A stretch of DNA of 64,000 nucleotides from Geosporobacter ferrireducens. GTDB taxonomy: Bacteria; Bacillota; Clostridia; Peptostreptococcales; Thermotaleaceae. The translations under genes and the position numbers were made by a program. Shown in pieces: positions 45,501 through 53,202 of the stretch; within the stretch, counting starts at the first letter, position 1; every line of letters begins with the position of its first letter. The stretch covers positions 2,149,416 through 2,213,415 of the forward strand of contig NZ_CP017269.1 in assembly GCF_001750685.1 (NCBI RefSeq). Direction: 5' to 3'. Below the pieces are notes generated by a model. The model was not told where the DNA came from and ran no database searches. It saw nothing but the letters and a program-made list of their open reading frames with translations.

Positions 45501-48160
45501 TTTTTCTCATCATATAGAATGGTTTTCGTACTGCCGTCAGGATAAGTCACCCGCGTTACATTTCCCTTATGGTCTATTTCATAGACCGTCTTGTTTCCGT
45601 ATTCGTCTATCTCGTATTCAATGTCTCCAAATTTGTTTTCTCCAAAGGTCAGATAGTAGCGGATTTCTTTCTCCCTGCCTTCCGGGTCCTGCTGCTTGGT
45701 GATGTAGTTGCTCTCATCATACCAGTAGGCCCACATCCTGTCACTGTTGTTTTCTACAATCGTGGTCTTTTTGTTGGTCGTATCATAGGTATATTTGTTG
45801 ATGCTGCCATATGCATCCACCGATTGGATAACCTTTCCCTGGTCATAGCCGGTGGTATGGTTGTAGGTCAGCTTTTGAATGACTGTATGGTTGTGATTCT
45901 TTATTTCTGTAATGTACCCATGGCTGTCATAGGCATAATACATTTTCATTTCCGCAGGGTCGGTTGCTTCCGTCAAAAGATTATTTTGATACTTGTAGCT
46001 TACTTTTCTTCCCATAGGATCAGATATCTCACTGATCAGTCCGCTGCTGTTATACAGGATGGAGTAGGATCTGCCCGCCTGATCGGTTACCTTGGATATT
46101 TTTCCGCTGCTGTCTAGGGTAATATTGACCGCATTCCCCTTTGGGTCCTCCATCTGCGTCAGGCGCCTGTCCTTGTTAAAATTATATATATATTGGTCCT
46201 TCGTCGTAAGGGTATAGGTTCCGTCGGCATTTTTTACGAAGATGCTTCTGTTGTCTTCCGGCCTGTAGGAACCGTCTGTGAGTTTTTTAAACATCTGGAT
46301 GCTGCCGTTGGGAAGGTCTACCCGAATGTTGTTTTCCCCAAATATGTTTCCTTCAAAACCAAAGGTCCACCCCTTGCCCAACAGGCCGCTTTCGTAGTTT
46401 TTGGAATTATAGGTCCTGCTGATATTGATGTGAAAGCCCGGTGCCTCCAGTTCCATGTCGTTGACAGTAAAGGAGTAATTCCCTGTTGACGGATTTACCC
46501 CGCTTTGTCCGTAATGAATCTGCTCCTTTATTTTGGAGAGCTGGTCCATGGTATACCAGGAGTCATTGTTAAATTCATTGTCCCCCGGATTTGTATAGCC
46601 ATCCTCAGGGTCCACATAGGTATCCGGCTGGGGTTTGATATTTGCAAGCACCCCATAGGCATCTACCCTGCCGTTGGAAGTGACTTTCCCTTGCAGGGTA
46701 TTGCAGACCACTGCATTTCCTAATATCCGGTCCGTTATTTCCCTGTAGTCCAGATTGGGCATATAGCTTTTCAGCAAAGCGGCTACTCCGGTCACGTGAG
46801 GTGTACTGGCAGAGGTCCCTGTAAAGAGATCATATTTGTTTTCCGGCATAGTGGTCATGATTTGCTCTCCGGGCGCAGCAATGTCGATATAGGGGCCATA
46901 GCCGGAAAACCTGCTTCTTACTCCCTTGTTGTTGACGGATGCCACCCCCAATACATTGGGCAGGTCAAAGCATGCGGGATAGGTAGGATGGGTCATGGTA
47001 TTTCCACCCCTGTTTCCGGCAGCTGCGATAAACAGGATTCCGCTGTTTTTCATGGCATCCTTTAAGGCATAGTTATTGTCTGATCCGCCGAAGCTGCAGT
47101 TTATGATTTTGACGCCCTTTTTCATGGCATACTCGATGGCCTTTATGGCGTCACAAGTATACCCGGTGGTTCCGTGTATGAATTTTAAGGGCATGATCTT
47201 AATATTCGGGGCCACCCCCGCAACCCCCTTGCCGTTGGCCGCTGCTGCAAGAATCCCTGCTACAGCCGTACCGTGCATGTCATAGGCTGCCCCGTCATAT
47301 ACCGTATTGTCCCCGTTGAAGAAGTCCCATCCGTTTACATCGTCGATATAGCCGTTATTGTCGTCATCAATGCCATTTCCGGGGATCTCGCCGGTATTGC
47401 GGTATATATTATCCCTTAGATCCTCGTGGTAAATATCAATTCCCGTATCCAGGATTCCTACGATCACTTCCTGGCTTCCCCCGGTCAAATTCCATGCAGG
47501 CCGGATATTGATATCGACGCCCTGCCGTCCTGCTTCCCCGCCGGCTTCCTGCCCGGTATTGTACAGTCCCCATTGGTGCTCAAACAGCGGTTCTGCAGGC
47601 GTTGACAGTATGCTCAGCGGGTAGTTGGGCTGTACATATTCTACATCAGGATCATCCTTTAGGCTCTCCGCCAGTTTATACAGGTCCTTTCCATCGGTTT
47701 CCAAAACATCCATATTCAAAAGCTCAGACTTATACTTTGTCTCCAGTCTGCTTAGGTTCAGTTCCTTTTTAATTTTGTTTTTCAGTCTGTCCTTTTTTTC
47801 CTGAAGCTGGTTATGCTTATCGTTTAGACCTCTCATCCCAAAGTCTGCCGGATAAGAGCCGGTTGTCATTTTCAAATCCATCTGCGGTTGGTCTTTATAT
47901 TTGACGATAATCTGATTTTTCCGGTCATATACTGCACCCGTTACCGTTTCTTCAGATAACTCCGGAGCAAATTCGATGTTTTCGCCGGTTCCATAGACTT
48001 GGTCCGCTACCGTATCCCTGTTTTTTTCCGGATCGCTCAAGAATACATCCAGCATCATGGCGGCTTCTGCCAGTACCGGTACGGTGTCCGCCGTGAAAAC
48101 ATTCACAAGGATCATCAGGCAAACCAATACTCTGGCAATCTGTATATATTTCCCTCTCAT
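39587..48160 (-). CDS. Subtilisin-fused Rhs/YD-repeat polymorphic toxin with lipase-like tip
   Basis: A 2857-residue secreted protein. Signal peptide 1-32 (ends PVLAEA); inhibitor-like propeptide 65-180 (NQIIVKYKD, DPDVEYVQPNYPLS); subtilisin S8 domain with catalytic Asp238 (VGILDTGID), His296 (DMHGTAVAG), Asn383 (AAAGN) and Ser450 (GTSASTPHVTG). Then a DUF6531-like entry (YSFTVNDMELEAPGFHINIS) and dozens of YD repeats to about residue 2460, the RHS core (RFITQDTYKGQLNDPLSLNL, DPTGH), the pre-toxin motif NQFNETIYKLVGLTTYFA and the tip. The tip has VLIGHSGGGQAV (Ser near 2730), an Asp near 2779 and GGHSAYF (His near 2828), an alpha/beta-hydrolase triad typical of lipases. It follows a Kelch/FN3 protein by 14 bases and precedes its immunity gene. 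The shell is GC-richer than the tip, a sign of tip exchange. Confidence 0.93.
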   Translation of the reverse strand: MRGKYIQIARVLVCLMILVNVFTADTVPVLAEAAMMLDVFLSDPEKNRDTVADQVYGTGENIEFAPELSEETVTGAVYDRKNQIIVKYKDQPQMDLKMTTGSYPADFGMRGLNDKHNQLQEKKDRLKNKIKKELNLSRLETKYKSELLNMDVLETDGKDLYKLAESLKDDPDVEYVQPNYPLSILSTPAEPLFEHQWGLYNTGQEAGGEAGRQGVDINIRPAWNLTGGSQEVIVGILDTGIDIYHEDLRDNIYRNTGEIPGNGIDDDNNGYIDDVNGWDFFNGDNTVYDGAAYDMHGTAVAGILAAAANGKGVAGVAPNIKIMPLKFIHGTTGYTCDAIKAIEYAMKKGVKIINCSFGGSDNNYALKDAMKNSGILFIAAAGNRGGNTMTHPTYPACFDLPNVLGVASVNNKGVRSRFSGYGPYIDIAAPGEQIMTTMPENKYDLFTGTSASTPHVTGVAALLKSYMPNLDYREITDRILGNAVVCNTLQGKVTSNGRVDAYGVLANIKPQPDTYVDPEDGYTNPGDNEFNNDSWYTMDQLSKIKEQIHYGQSGVNPSTGNYSFTVNDMELEAPGFHINISRTYNSKNYESGLLGKGWTFGFEGNIFGENNIRVDLPNGSIQMFKKLTDGSYRPEDNRSIFVKNADGTYTLTTKDQYIYNFNKDRRLTQMEDPKGNAVNITLDSSGKISKVTDQAGRSYSILYNSSGLISEISDPMGRKVSYKYQNNLLTEATDPAEMKMYYAYDSHGYITEIKNHNHTVIQKLTYNHTTGYDQGKVIQSVDAYGSINKYTYDTTNKKTTIVENNSDRMWAYWYDESNYITKQQDPEGREKEIRYYLTFGENKFGDIEYEIDEYGNKTVYEIDHKGNVTRVTYPDGSTKTILYDEKNNIIKETDQEGRVTYYIYDESKVYLLKVLRSFTGSDGALEAIIRPQYSAAGYASQQEEEILSLKRMFPGIPEELLEQLGEAPEAVAGPEDVPLLQMPFGEEDLNGIRETAVTDFVYGEPVAAMEALSVANASIDDVINPENYAITTYTYYTDGESLARGLLKSETDPEGNSITYTYDAYGNIKTIKDPEGHTTTFNGNILGWKLEQKTPAGYVTKYQYNQNGQRIKVIEQEGETTRIVYDILGRKVKEILPNQYNSADEGANNTYLGNDGRRYAYFDNGLLKTETDPMGNQTEYTYDVYGNLKTKTLPSGGIYVYAYDKLDRLSKVQFKETAGGEAKTLEEYEYLKAFDNKRQTKQTLYLNHKDRAVTITTYDYRGNPLLIEYPDGTGESFEYFMNGKLKAKTLKNRSTIYYYYDPLDRLVKEYTPLDEGNGNLRYTYKAYVYDKAGRVLEEKIGVDGVLLGGQPQKSIQKTYSYDKNGKVKEVLRSSGGKSIYSYDKDGNLTQKEEYPDSQNKQITAYTYNHRNQIKTETLQVQAGHIHGNPLEAATTIPVTTAYAYDKNGNLEEILNGEGIKTAYAYDFNNNQTQIRNHITHTEGNPAEILKETFYDAQGQPLKVIDSNGNITEYEYDKRGFLIKTKQPLGAVTLYRYDLAGRRTGEITPKNYVAGAAFDQMNRTEFTYDLMGRLKTKEYYYKDTDNQWRRILSKTMQYNSMGQVEKEADALGYKNGYGTFMTYDLAGHLKTVLEPVAKDRNKPYSLKYEYDALGRKIAETNGNGVLLKYEYDDDGNVLQIKRQKNNAAQAVTLEENTYDYLGNRLTQKDANGNVTTYGYNAFNRVAGIEHPSDSTIGPYKENYQYDRAGRLISIRDTLGKETAYVYDELGRMIRKTGRGENPENTITTDFSYDPEGNLTGETDGKSHRTTYTYDALNRLKTESDTVAGISKTKHYDYDLNGNILSSTDWLGNQYIKEYDPLDRLIEEKDPYGKTIQKLYYNDAHLQIKSVDALGNTTEYQYDKNNRQIYTIDPLGKTEGISYDDAGNAVAKTDKKNRTTAYTYDEANQLIEVAAPDGSRTKYTYDLKGNLITKADGNGNTIIYEYNRRNLLAREILPGGRTGEKGNYIYRSDKITSFTYYGDGSLESKTDPMGQRFGCSYDLHGRLIKETVNGTVKKEYTYDPNGNPLTMTDAKGTVTMAYDEENRLISKQIPGQGTLHYAYDVTAGAGPGEVKSTLTDPEGNTTTKTFDKAGRLKAVENKGEVTQYSYNDNGGRKEILYPSGTEETYQYSKRGEVTKLTNKKSDGTLIDEYTYTYDDNGNQLTKTENRGTTTYTYDSVNRLKEVQEPGGIKTTFEYDKAGNRTAQIEVMAGAVKLTNYSYNNKNQLERETLQEAGKTIEKTYHYDANGNLVSKADHQIQALSDKDLETVTLSLAGDGITNELTLYKYNEYNQLIKTITGNQTIAYGYNIEGYRDAKHMITQNKTGSISEETLLFIYDGSKVILETDITGNIKAENTYGLNLIARKADNEKAYYLYNAHGDVTALTDPAGKILGTYQYDAFGNIREKTYEKPNPYTYAGYRYDEEIDLYYLNARYYDPKIARFITQDTYKGQLNDPLSLNLYTYCANNPITYHDPTGHFIETIIGATIGAAIAATKAVRDKERSGGGSSTSSNTNNSAQTGNNSGKVMKSNQFNETIYKLVGLTTYFALKSTSDIAGTTSGRESIVSGSGILVASASKFLSSDPKHKVNKGTKKPDVLVVFAAGINTNASDNLFGDMQSKLMERYATEGKTVTFKEVYPLQEIKDTCALKQISKVGLHMQYGTGGKVVVDAVNEYIKQNGNPAQIVLIGHSGGGQAVGDAIVKLGKQDVDVYHAVQIGAPREQVVKEYVDKITRVQVKSDFVSNNVKVGTEVVLPPGPYIKAIKEIFTHKMPEIRYVDINVKGEAWGGHSAYFKSEILNKSGVDNVTTTVDAFWDKIK

Positions 48161-48174
48161 AATATCCCCCTTGT

Positions 48175-51100
48175 TTACTTGGTGGTATAGGTGATTACCA
48201 CTTCATTTGCGGTTTTCAGCTTAAAGCGTACGCTGTTGATGACGCCGGAGTATGCCTGCCCCTGCGGAATGATTGTCTTTTTCTTAAACTGCAATACCCC
48301 CGGTTGATTCTGTATAACCTCGATATCTGTTCCTGCGATATTTCCCACGGTTTCATCCTTTTTAGCCGTAAGGCTGGATAGGTCTACAATTTCAAGTTCC
48401 TCCGGGTTATATGTGAGGGTAAAGGTATATCCATTAAAGCTTTCTATATTGGCAGCGGTTATGACCAGATCTTTTTCTTCTCCCACCGCACCTGTGACTC
48501 TAAATTCCTGGGAAGTACTGTTGGTTACTGCCGTAACCCCATCACTCCACGGGCTCACACCGGTTTTATTTTTGCTTCTTACCCTATAGGTGTATTGGGT
48601 ATTGGGTGCCAGTCCGCCATGAAGGTATTTGTTGGATGCGCCTACATTGATGATCTGGCTGTCTATCTGTATCTCATATTCTTCCGCATCGGTCACGCGG
48701 TCCCAGGTTACCAGTACTGTAGACGCAGAAGCTGCTGCCGATAGGTTTCCAGGTGTACCGGGATTTTGGGCCATAGTTTTGATCTTTACCGGTACGCTCC
48801 ACTGTCCCGGCCCTTCATTTGTTGTGATTCTTACCGAATAGGTATATTCCGTATTGGGCAGCAGGTTTTTATGGATGTAGCTGTTCTCCGTTAGGTTTGT
48901 AACGGTTTCTTCTCCGATTTTTACTTCGTACCCTGTGGCACCATTCATTTTTTCCCATACCAGTCCGATTTGATCCTTGGTGGTTATGGCTCCGATGCTT
49001 TGCGGAATTTTGCTTCCTTCTCCTGCTGTAAAAACAACCAAAGGCAGGGTGAATGCACTGGTTCCCTGGCTGTTTACCGCCTGGAGGCTAATGGTGTGCT
49101 GCGTTCCCTTTAATAGGCCGGTAACGGTGTAAGTTGTCCCTGTAATGTTTCTGATAATGTTCCCATCTATCTTCATTTCGTAGCTTTCTGCACCGGCAAC
49201 AGGACTCCATGCCACAGCGATTTCTGTTTCTGAAGCCTGGGTTGTAATCCCTCCCGGCTTTGCCAAAGCATAGGTAATGAGGTTTAAAGGATCGCTCCAC
49301 TGGCTTACTTCACTGCCGTTTCTTGCCCTGATCCTGTAGGTATGGCTGGTATTGGGGTTCAGTCCCTCGTGGATGAAGACGGTATTGTTTCCATTGTCCA
49401 GGATGACACCCTCTACATCTACGTCGTATCCGTCCGCATTGGTTACAGCCTCCCAGGATACGGTAATTTGGGTATTGTCGGCTTCTCCCTTCACCCCTGA
49501 AGGAACCGTAAATATATCTGCCTTTGTTCTGATGATAATCAGCCTGCTCCAGTCACTGCTGCTGCCGTCCTTTACCGACCGTACTCTGTAGGAGTGCTCC
49601 GTATCGGCCAGCAAATTGTCATGGATGTATTCTGAAAGGGCTCCAAGGCTCCTGATATTTCCGTCTACTTCTATCTCATAGGTTAAACCGGGAATTGTAC
49701 TCCAGCTTATTTTCACCTTGTTCTTGGCGGGTTCTACAGCCACATTTTGCGGAACCGGCAGCTCCTGATCCTGGGTTACAACGGTTAACAGTTCACTCCA
49801 TCCGCTTTTTCCTGCAGGATTGATGCTCCTTACACGGTAGGTATGGCTGGTATTGGGAATCAATCCGGAATGTACATAGTTGGTGCTGTTGCCGTTGGAA
49901 GTAATATCGCCATCCACCTCGATATCATAAGCGGTGGCGCCATTTACAGCATTCCATGTAAGGGTGATGGTATTTCTGGTGGCCAATGAGTTGATATTTG
50001 CAGGTGCAGTGGGAACCGGCGGCAGGGTGGATTTCGTAATGGGATCACTCCAGGGCCCTGCCACGGCGCCATTTTTTCCCCGCACTCTATAGGTATGCTC
50101 TGTATTGGTGATAAGTCCTGTATGGGTAAAGCTTGTCCCCTGTACGCTGCTGAGGATTTGTCCGTCTCCTTCTATTTCATAGGCGGTGGCATAGTTTACC
50201 AGCGGCCAGTATATGGTAATGCTGTTCATATCCGCCGTGGCCGTCAGTTCTCCTACCTTTGGCGGGGGTGTTGCCAGGGTTGTACCTGTGGCGGGTGCGC
50301 TGAAGCCTGTAGCGATATCTTCCTGGTTTTTGGCTTGTATCTTATATGAATAGGTGGTTTGCGGATTTAGATTTCTGACAGTCTGTATCATATTTTCAGG
50401 TCTTATCCAGGTTGAAATCGTGGTTTCCTCTCCTGAAGAGGTTAAGTATCTGTTTGTAGCCGTGTTCACAATTTGATAGACCGTACTTGACGCATTGCTG
50501 TCTGTGATTTTTATATCTAATGTATAGGATGTAGGATTTTGTACGGTAATCTTGGGTATTTCAGCTTTTGTATAAATCGTTTGTACATTGCTGGATACTA
50601 TGTGTTCCATCATATCTCTAGCTTCAAATTTTACTGTGTAACCTGTGTTAGGCAATAGTGAGTTCTGAGTGTAAGATGTACTAGTAATCCAGTTTGATAT
50701 GTTTTGTCCTATGGTATATCGATATGGGGTAGCATGAAGCCCTGAAATATTATCTGTTGCAGTTCCCGTTACCGTTATGCTTGTAGAAGTAGAACTAGTA
50801 CTTACATTTCCCAAGGTGGGCGGAACCTTATCTACTTTAAACGGAACAATAGCACTGGCAGTATTTATTCCATCGCTGATTTCAAATCTAATTGAATGGT
50901 CTCCCTCACTTAACAAAGACATATTTAATGGATTAAAATTTACAGTTTTATCTGTGGATGTACTGCTAACCGTTTTTATATCTCTTGCGTTGGTTTCCAT
51001 ATCAACGTAATATCTACAAGTCAATGTGTCGTTTTCTTGATCTGAAACAGTAATAGAGGGTATAATATTAGTATCCTTCTCACTATAAATATTATTTTTT

Positions 51101-52182
51101 ATAGGAATATTAATTGCCAATTTTGGAGTAGTGTTAGGTTTCATTGCCCATATTTCTTTTTCATTTGTAAAAATATATATTGTTTCGTCAGATAACATTG
51201 CCTGTGCAGTGACCCGGGCAGCAGGCATTGTTGGTCCTTCACGCAAGGTATATGTAGCTGCATTATAAATATAACTTTTATTAGTCATATCTCCGGCAAT
51301 ATTCGTATGGTTTCTGGAAACAATGAATATTTCTCCATTAGATAATAATGTACCATCAATCCATGTAGGATCATATCCATTTTCATTCGCAGATATTGAA
51401 ACTAGATTTGCATATTCTTCCCCTGTGTCAACATGAAAAACTTGAAACCAACTGTTAACTATAGAAGAAGCAAATCTCCCTCCATAATATACAACCTTCG
51501 ATCCTATCAGAAAAGCTTTTTTGATACTTGATATTCTTCTTTTGGGAACACCTTCTGTTCTCCATTTGTTTGTATCAATATTATAAATTGCTCCACGTGG
51601 AGTCCCATTTGTAGAACCATCATTTCCTCCAAACATATATATTTCACTATCGGATATTCTTACTGCTGCTACACGAGAATCATCATAAGGAGCATCCGCT
51701 TTGCGTGCCCATGTATTCGCATTGATATTATAAATATAGGTATAGTTTCTGCGGGATGCACTACTACCGCTATCATGCCAATAGTTAAACATAATAAACT
51801 TGCCGTTGCCTAAATATAGTGTTGTTCCTACCTCCCACATTTTATATGGAAAATTATGCTGCTTAACTGTCCATCCTTTGGTTTTGGTATCATATATTCT
51901 CACTTCAGTTTCTAATAAGAATACAATTTGATCATTTTCCATAGCATGAGCGGTGGGCATTGTTCCTGCACTTGATCGCACTAAACTACCCTCATAAGTT
52001 CCAATTACATCAATTTTCTTATAGTCTTCGGCAGTAAATGCAGCTTCAGCAGTAATTCCTTGAAGAAACATAGCGTTAAGTAAAATCAATAGTACTAAAG
52101 TATTGACCTTCACCTTACTTAAATGTTGATTATACCTGACTTTTTTCGTGTTTAATTCATTCTTTAGATTTAACGATTTCAA
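48175..52182 (-). CDS. Secreted Kelch / fibronectin type III / cohesin-like protein, first gene of the Rhs operon
   Basis: About 1335 residues. The chosen start is a TTG (52180-52182) with AAGGGGG seven bases upstream; an ATG at 52290 has no usable site. A signal peptide follows (VNTLVLLILLNAMFLQGITA). The N-terminal third has Kelch-like blades (EIYMFGGNDG, GAIYNIDTNKW, YIYNAATYTL). Next come Ig-like and at least seven FN3 modules of about 85 residues, each with a phrase like YEIEVDG and NTSHTYRVRS. The end (FRVTGAVGEEKDLVITAANI, FTLTYNPEELEIVDLSS) resembles a cohesin domain. It probably displays or docks the Rhs protein at the cell surface. The Kelch part is clearly more AT-rich than the FN3 part. 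Confidence 0.85.
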   Translation of the reverse strand: MKSLNLKNELNTKKVRYNQHLSKVKVNTLVLLILLNAMFLQGITAEAAFTAEDYKKIDVIGTYEGSLVRSSAGTMPTAHAMENDQIVFLLETEVRIYDTKTKGWTVKQHNFPYKMWEVGTTLYLGNGKFIMFNYWHDSGSSASRRNYTYIYNINANTWARKADAPYDDSRVAAVRISDSEIYMFGGNDGSTNGTPRGAIYNIDTNKWRTEGVPKRRISSIKKAFLIGSKVVYYGGRFASSIVNSWFQVFHVDTGEEYANLVSISANENGYDPTWIDGTLLSNGEIFIVSRNHTNIAGDMTNKSYIYNAATYTLREGPTMPAARVTAQAMLSDETIYIFTNEKEIWAMKPNTTPKLAINIPIKNNIYSEKDTNIIPSITVSDQENDTLTCRYYVDMETNARDIKTVSSTSTDKTVNFNPLNMSLLSEGDHSIRFEISDGINTASAIVPFKVDKVPPTLGNVSTSSTSTSITVTGTATDNISGLHATPYRYTIGQNISNWITSTSYTQNSLLPNTGYTVKFEARDMMEHIVSSNVQTIYTKAEIPKITVQNPTSYTLDIKITDSNASSTVYQIVNTATNRYLTSSGEETTISTWIRPENMIQTVRNLNPQTTYSYKIQAKNQEDIATGFSAPATGTTLATPPPKVGELTATADMNSITIYWPLVNYATAYEIEGDGQILSSVQGTSFTHTGLITNTEHTYRVRGKNGAVAGPWSDPITKSTLPPVPTAPANINSLATRNTITLTWNAVNGATAYDIEVDGDITSNGNSTNYVHSGLIPNTSHTYRVRSINPAGKSGWSELLTVVTQDQELPVPQNVAVEPAKNKVKISWSTIPGLTYEIEVDGNIRSLGALSEYIHDNLLADTEHSYRVRSVKDGSSSDWSRLIIIRTKADIFTVPSGVKGEADNTQITVSWEAVTNADGYDVDVEGVILDNGNNTVFIHEGLNPNTSHTYRIRARNGSEVSQWSDPLNLITYALAKPGGITTQASETEIAVAWSPVAGAESYEMKIDGNIIRNITGTTYTVTGLLKGTQHTISLQAVNSQGTSAFTLPLVVFTAGEGSKIPQSIGAITTKDQIGLVWEKMNGATGYEVKIGEETVTNLTENSYIHKNLLPNTEYTYSVRITTNEGPGQWSVPVKIKTMAQNPGTPGNLSAAASASTVLVTWDRVTDAEEYEIQIDSQIINVGASNKYLHGGLAPNTQYTYRVRSKNKTGVSPWSDGVTAVTNSTSQEFRVTGAVGEEKDLVITAANIESFNGYTFTLTYNPEELEIVDLSSLTAKKDETVGNIAGTDIEVIQNQPGVLQFKKKTIIPQGQAYSGVINSVRFKLKTANEVVITYTTK

Positions 52183-52519
52183 CGCTTTTCCCCCTTTTAA
52201 AAATTTTAGATATACATAACTTTTTTCTTGATTTCTTATATCTTGAAGACTATAAATAGCCTTAACACAGTATTTAATGATTTCTTCCATTGACAGAGGT
52301 TTTCATCCTTTTTACAGTTCAAATTGCGCCCTGCGAAACTAAAAATATTTAAAAATCTACGTCAAACATCATTTTACTACCTTAATGTTCAATAAATCCC
52401 ATAATTATGTATATTTCTATAATATATTCTATTTTTTAAAAAATCTAACAATTAATAACGCATTTTTCGACACTTCAGCAGGTAAAAGCTTTCTTGAGGC
52501 TGATTGAGCATATTTTCAT

Positions 52520-52560
52520 AAAAAAAGAGCACTTGCTGATTGCTTCAGCTTGTGCTCTTT
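52520..52560 (-). terminator. Terminator of the histidine-degradation operon
   Basis: On the minus strand AAAGAGCACAAGCTGA and TCAGCAAGTGCTCTTT pair around a short loop, followed by a T-run. It lies 25 bases after the cyclodeaminase gene. The stretch 52183-52519 is AT-rich and holds the upstream region of the Kelch/FN3 gene; no clear promoter is seen. Confidence 0.85.
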
Positions 52561-52584
52561 ACGCAGTGCCTCCAAGGGCCTATT

Positions 52585-53202
52585 TTATAATACTACCTTT
52601 GATAAAATTTCCTTCTCTGCTGCAGTTACCTCAGTCTCTATTTTTTGAACCTTCCCGGATACTTCCTTTACAAATGCCTCATCTTTAATCGATCCCAGGT
52701 TAATCTTCACGTTATACAAGGCAGACAGTACAGCCGTTCTGGCCATCATGGCTGCAACAGCACCATCGGTTACTGCGTTTTTGTTGCCTTTCTCTACTAC
52801 CGCTGCAACCATTGTCATCATATTGAAAGCATCTGTGGCTACATCCAGGGGTACTAGTGCAGCATTTTTTGTGGCCTCCTGGATTGCAGCCTTTCTGGCA
52901 TTCATTTCTTCTTCTGTTCCCTTTGGCAGTTTGAAGGCTGCCATCACTTGATTGAAGGCGTCACTGTCCCGGTCAATGTCCGCTGCAAGCTTTTCTCTCA
53001 ACTTTGCTGCATCTTTTGCAATTTGCTGCATTTCTTCCTCCAATCCCTCATAGCCTTTCTTTCCAATGGTCAGATTAGCTACCATTTCTGTCAATGCAGC
53101 GCTTACGGCACCGCTAAGGGCTGCGATACTGCCGCCGCCAGGCACCGGTGCATTGGAAGCGGTTTCTTCTAAAAATGCCTTTATATTTAAATCAACTAGC
53201 AT
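52585..53202 (-). CDS. fchA: Formimidoyltetrahydrofolate cyclodeaminase
   Basis: A 205-residue protein matching the cyclodeaminase half of mammalian FTCD: FLEETASNAPVPGGGSIAAL, the helix AALTEMVANLTIGKKGYEG, DRDSDAFNQVMAAFKLPKG and AVTDGAVAAMMARTAV. It converts 5-formimidoyl-THF to 5,10-methenyl-THF and ammonia, the step after formimino transfer from formiminoglutamate. Its start overlaps hutI by seven bases. Stand-alone transferase and cyclodeaminase genes are typical of clostridia that ferment histidine to glutamate. Confidence 0.93.
   Translation of the reverse strand: MLVDLNIKAFLEETASNAPVPGGGSIAALSGAVSAALTEMVANLTIGKKGYEGLEEEMQQIAKDAAKLREKLAADIDRDSDAFNQVMAAFKLPKGTEEEMNARKAAIQEATKNAALVPLDVATDAFNMMTMVAAVVEKGNKNAVTDGAVAAMMARTAVLSALYNVKINLGSIKDEAFVKEVSGKVQKIETEVTAAEKEILSKVVL

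Noticed and set aside
40700..46200. Regularly spaced similar motifs that could be mistaken for a CRISPR array
   Set aside because: They are degenerate YD-repeat codons within one long open frame; there are no identical repeats with unique spacers.
52183..52290. ATG start at 52290 for the Kelch/FN3 protein
   Set aside because: The nearest purine-rich stretch is too far away and the extra residues would place the signal peptide far inside; the TTG at 52182 has a fitting site.
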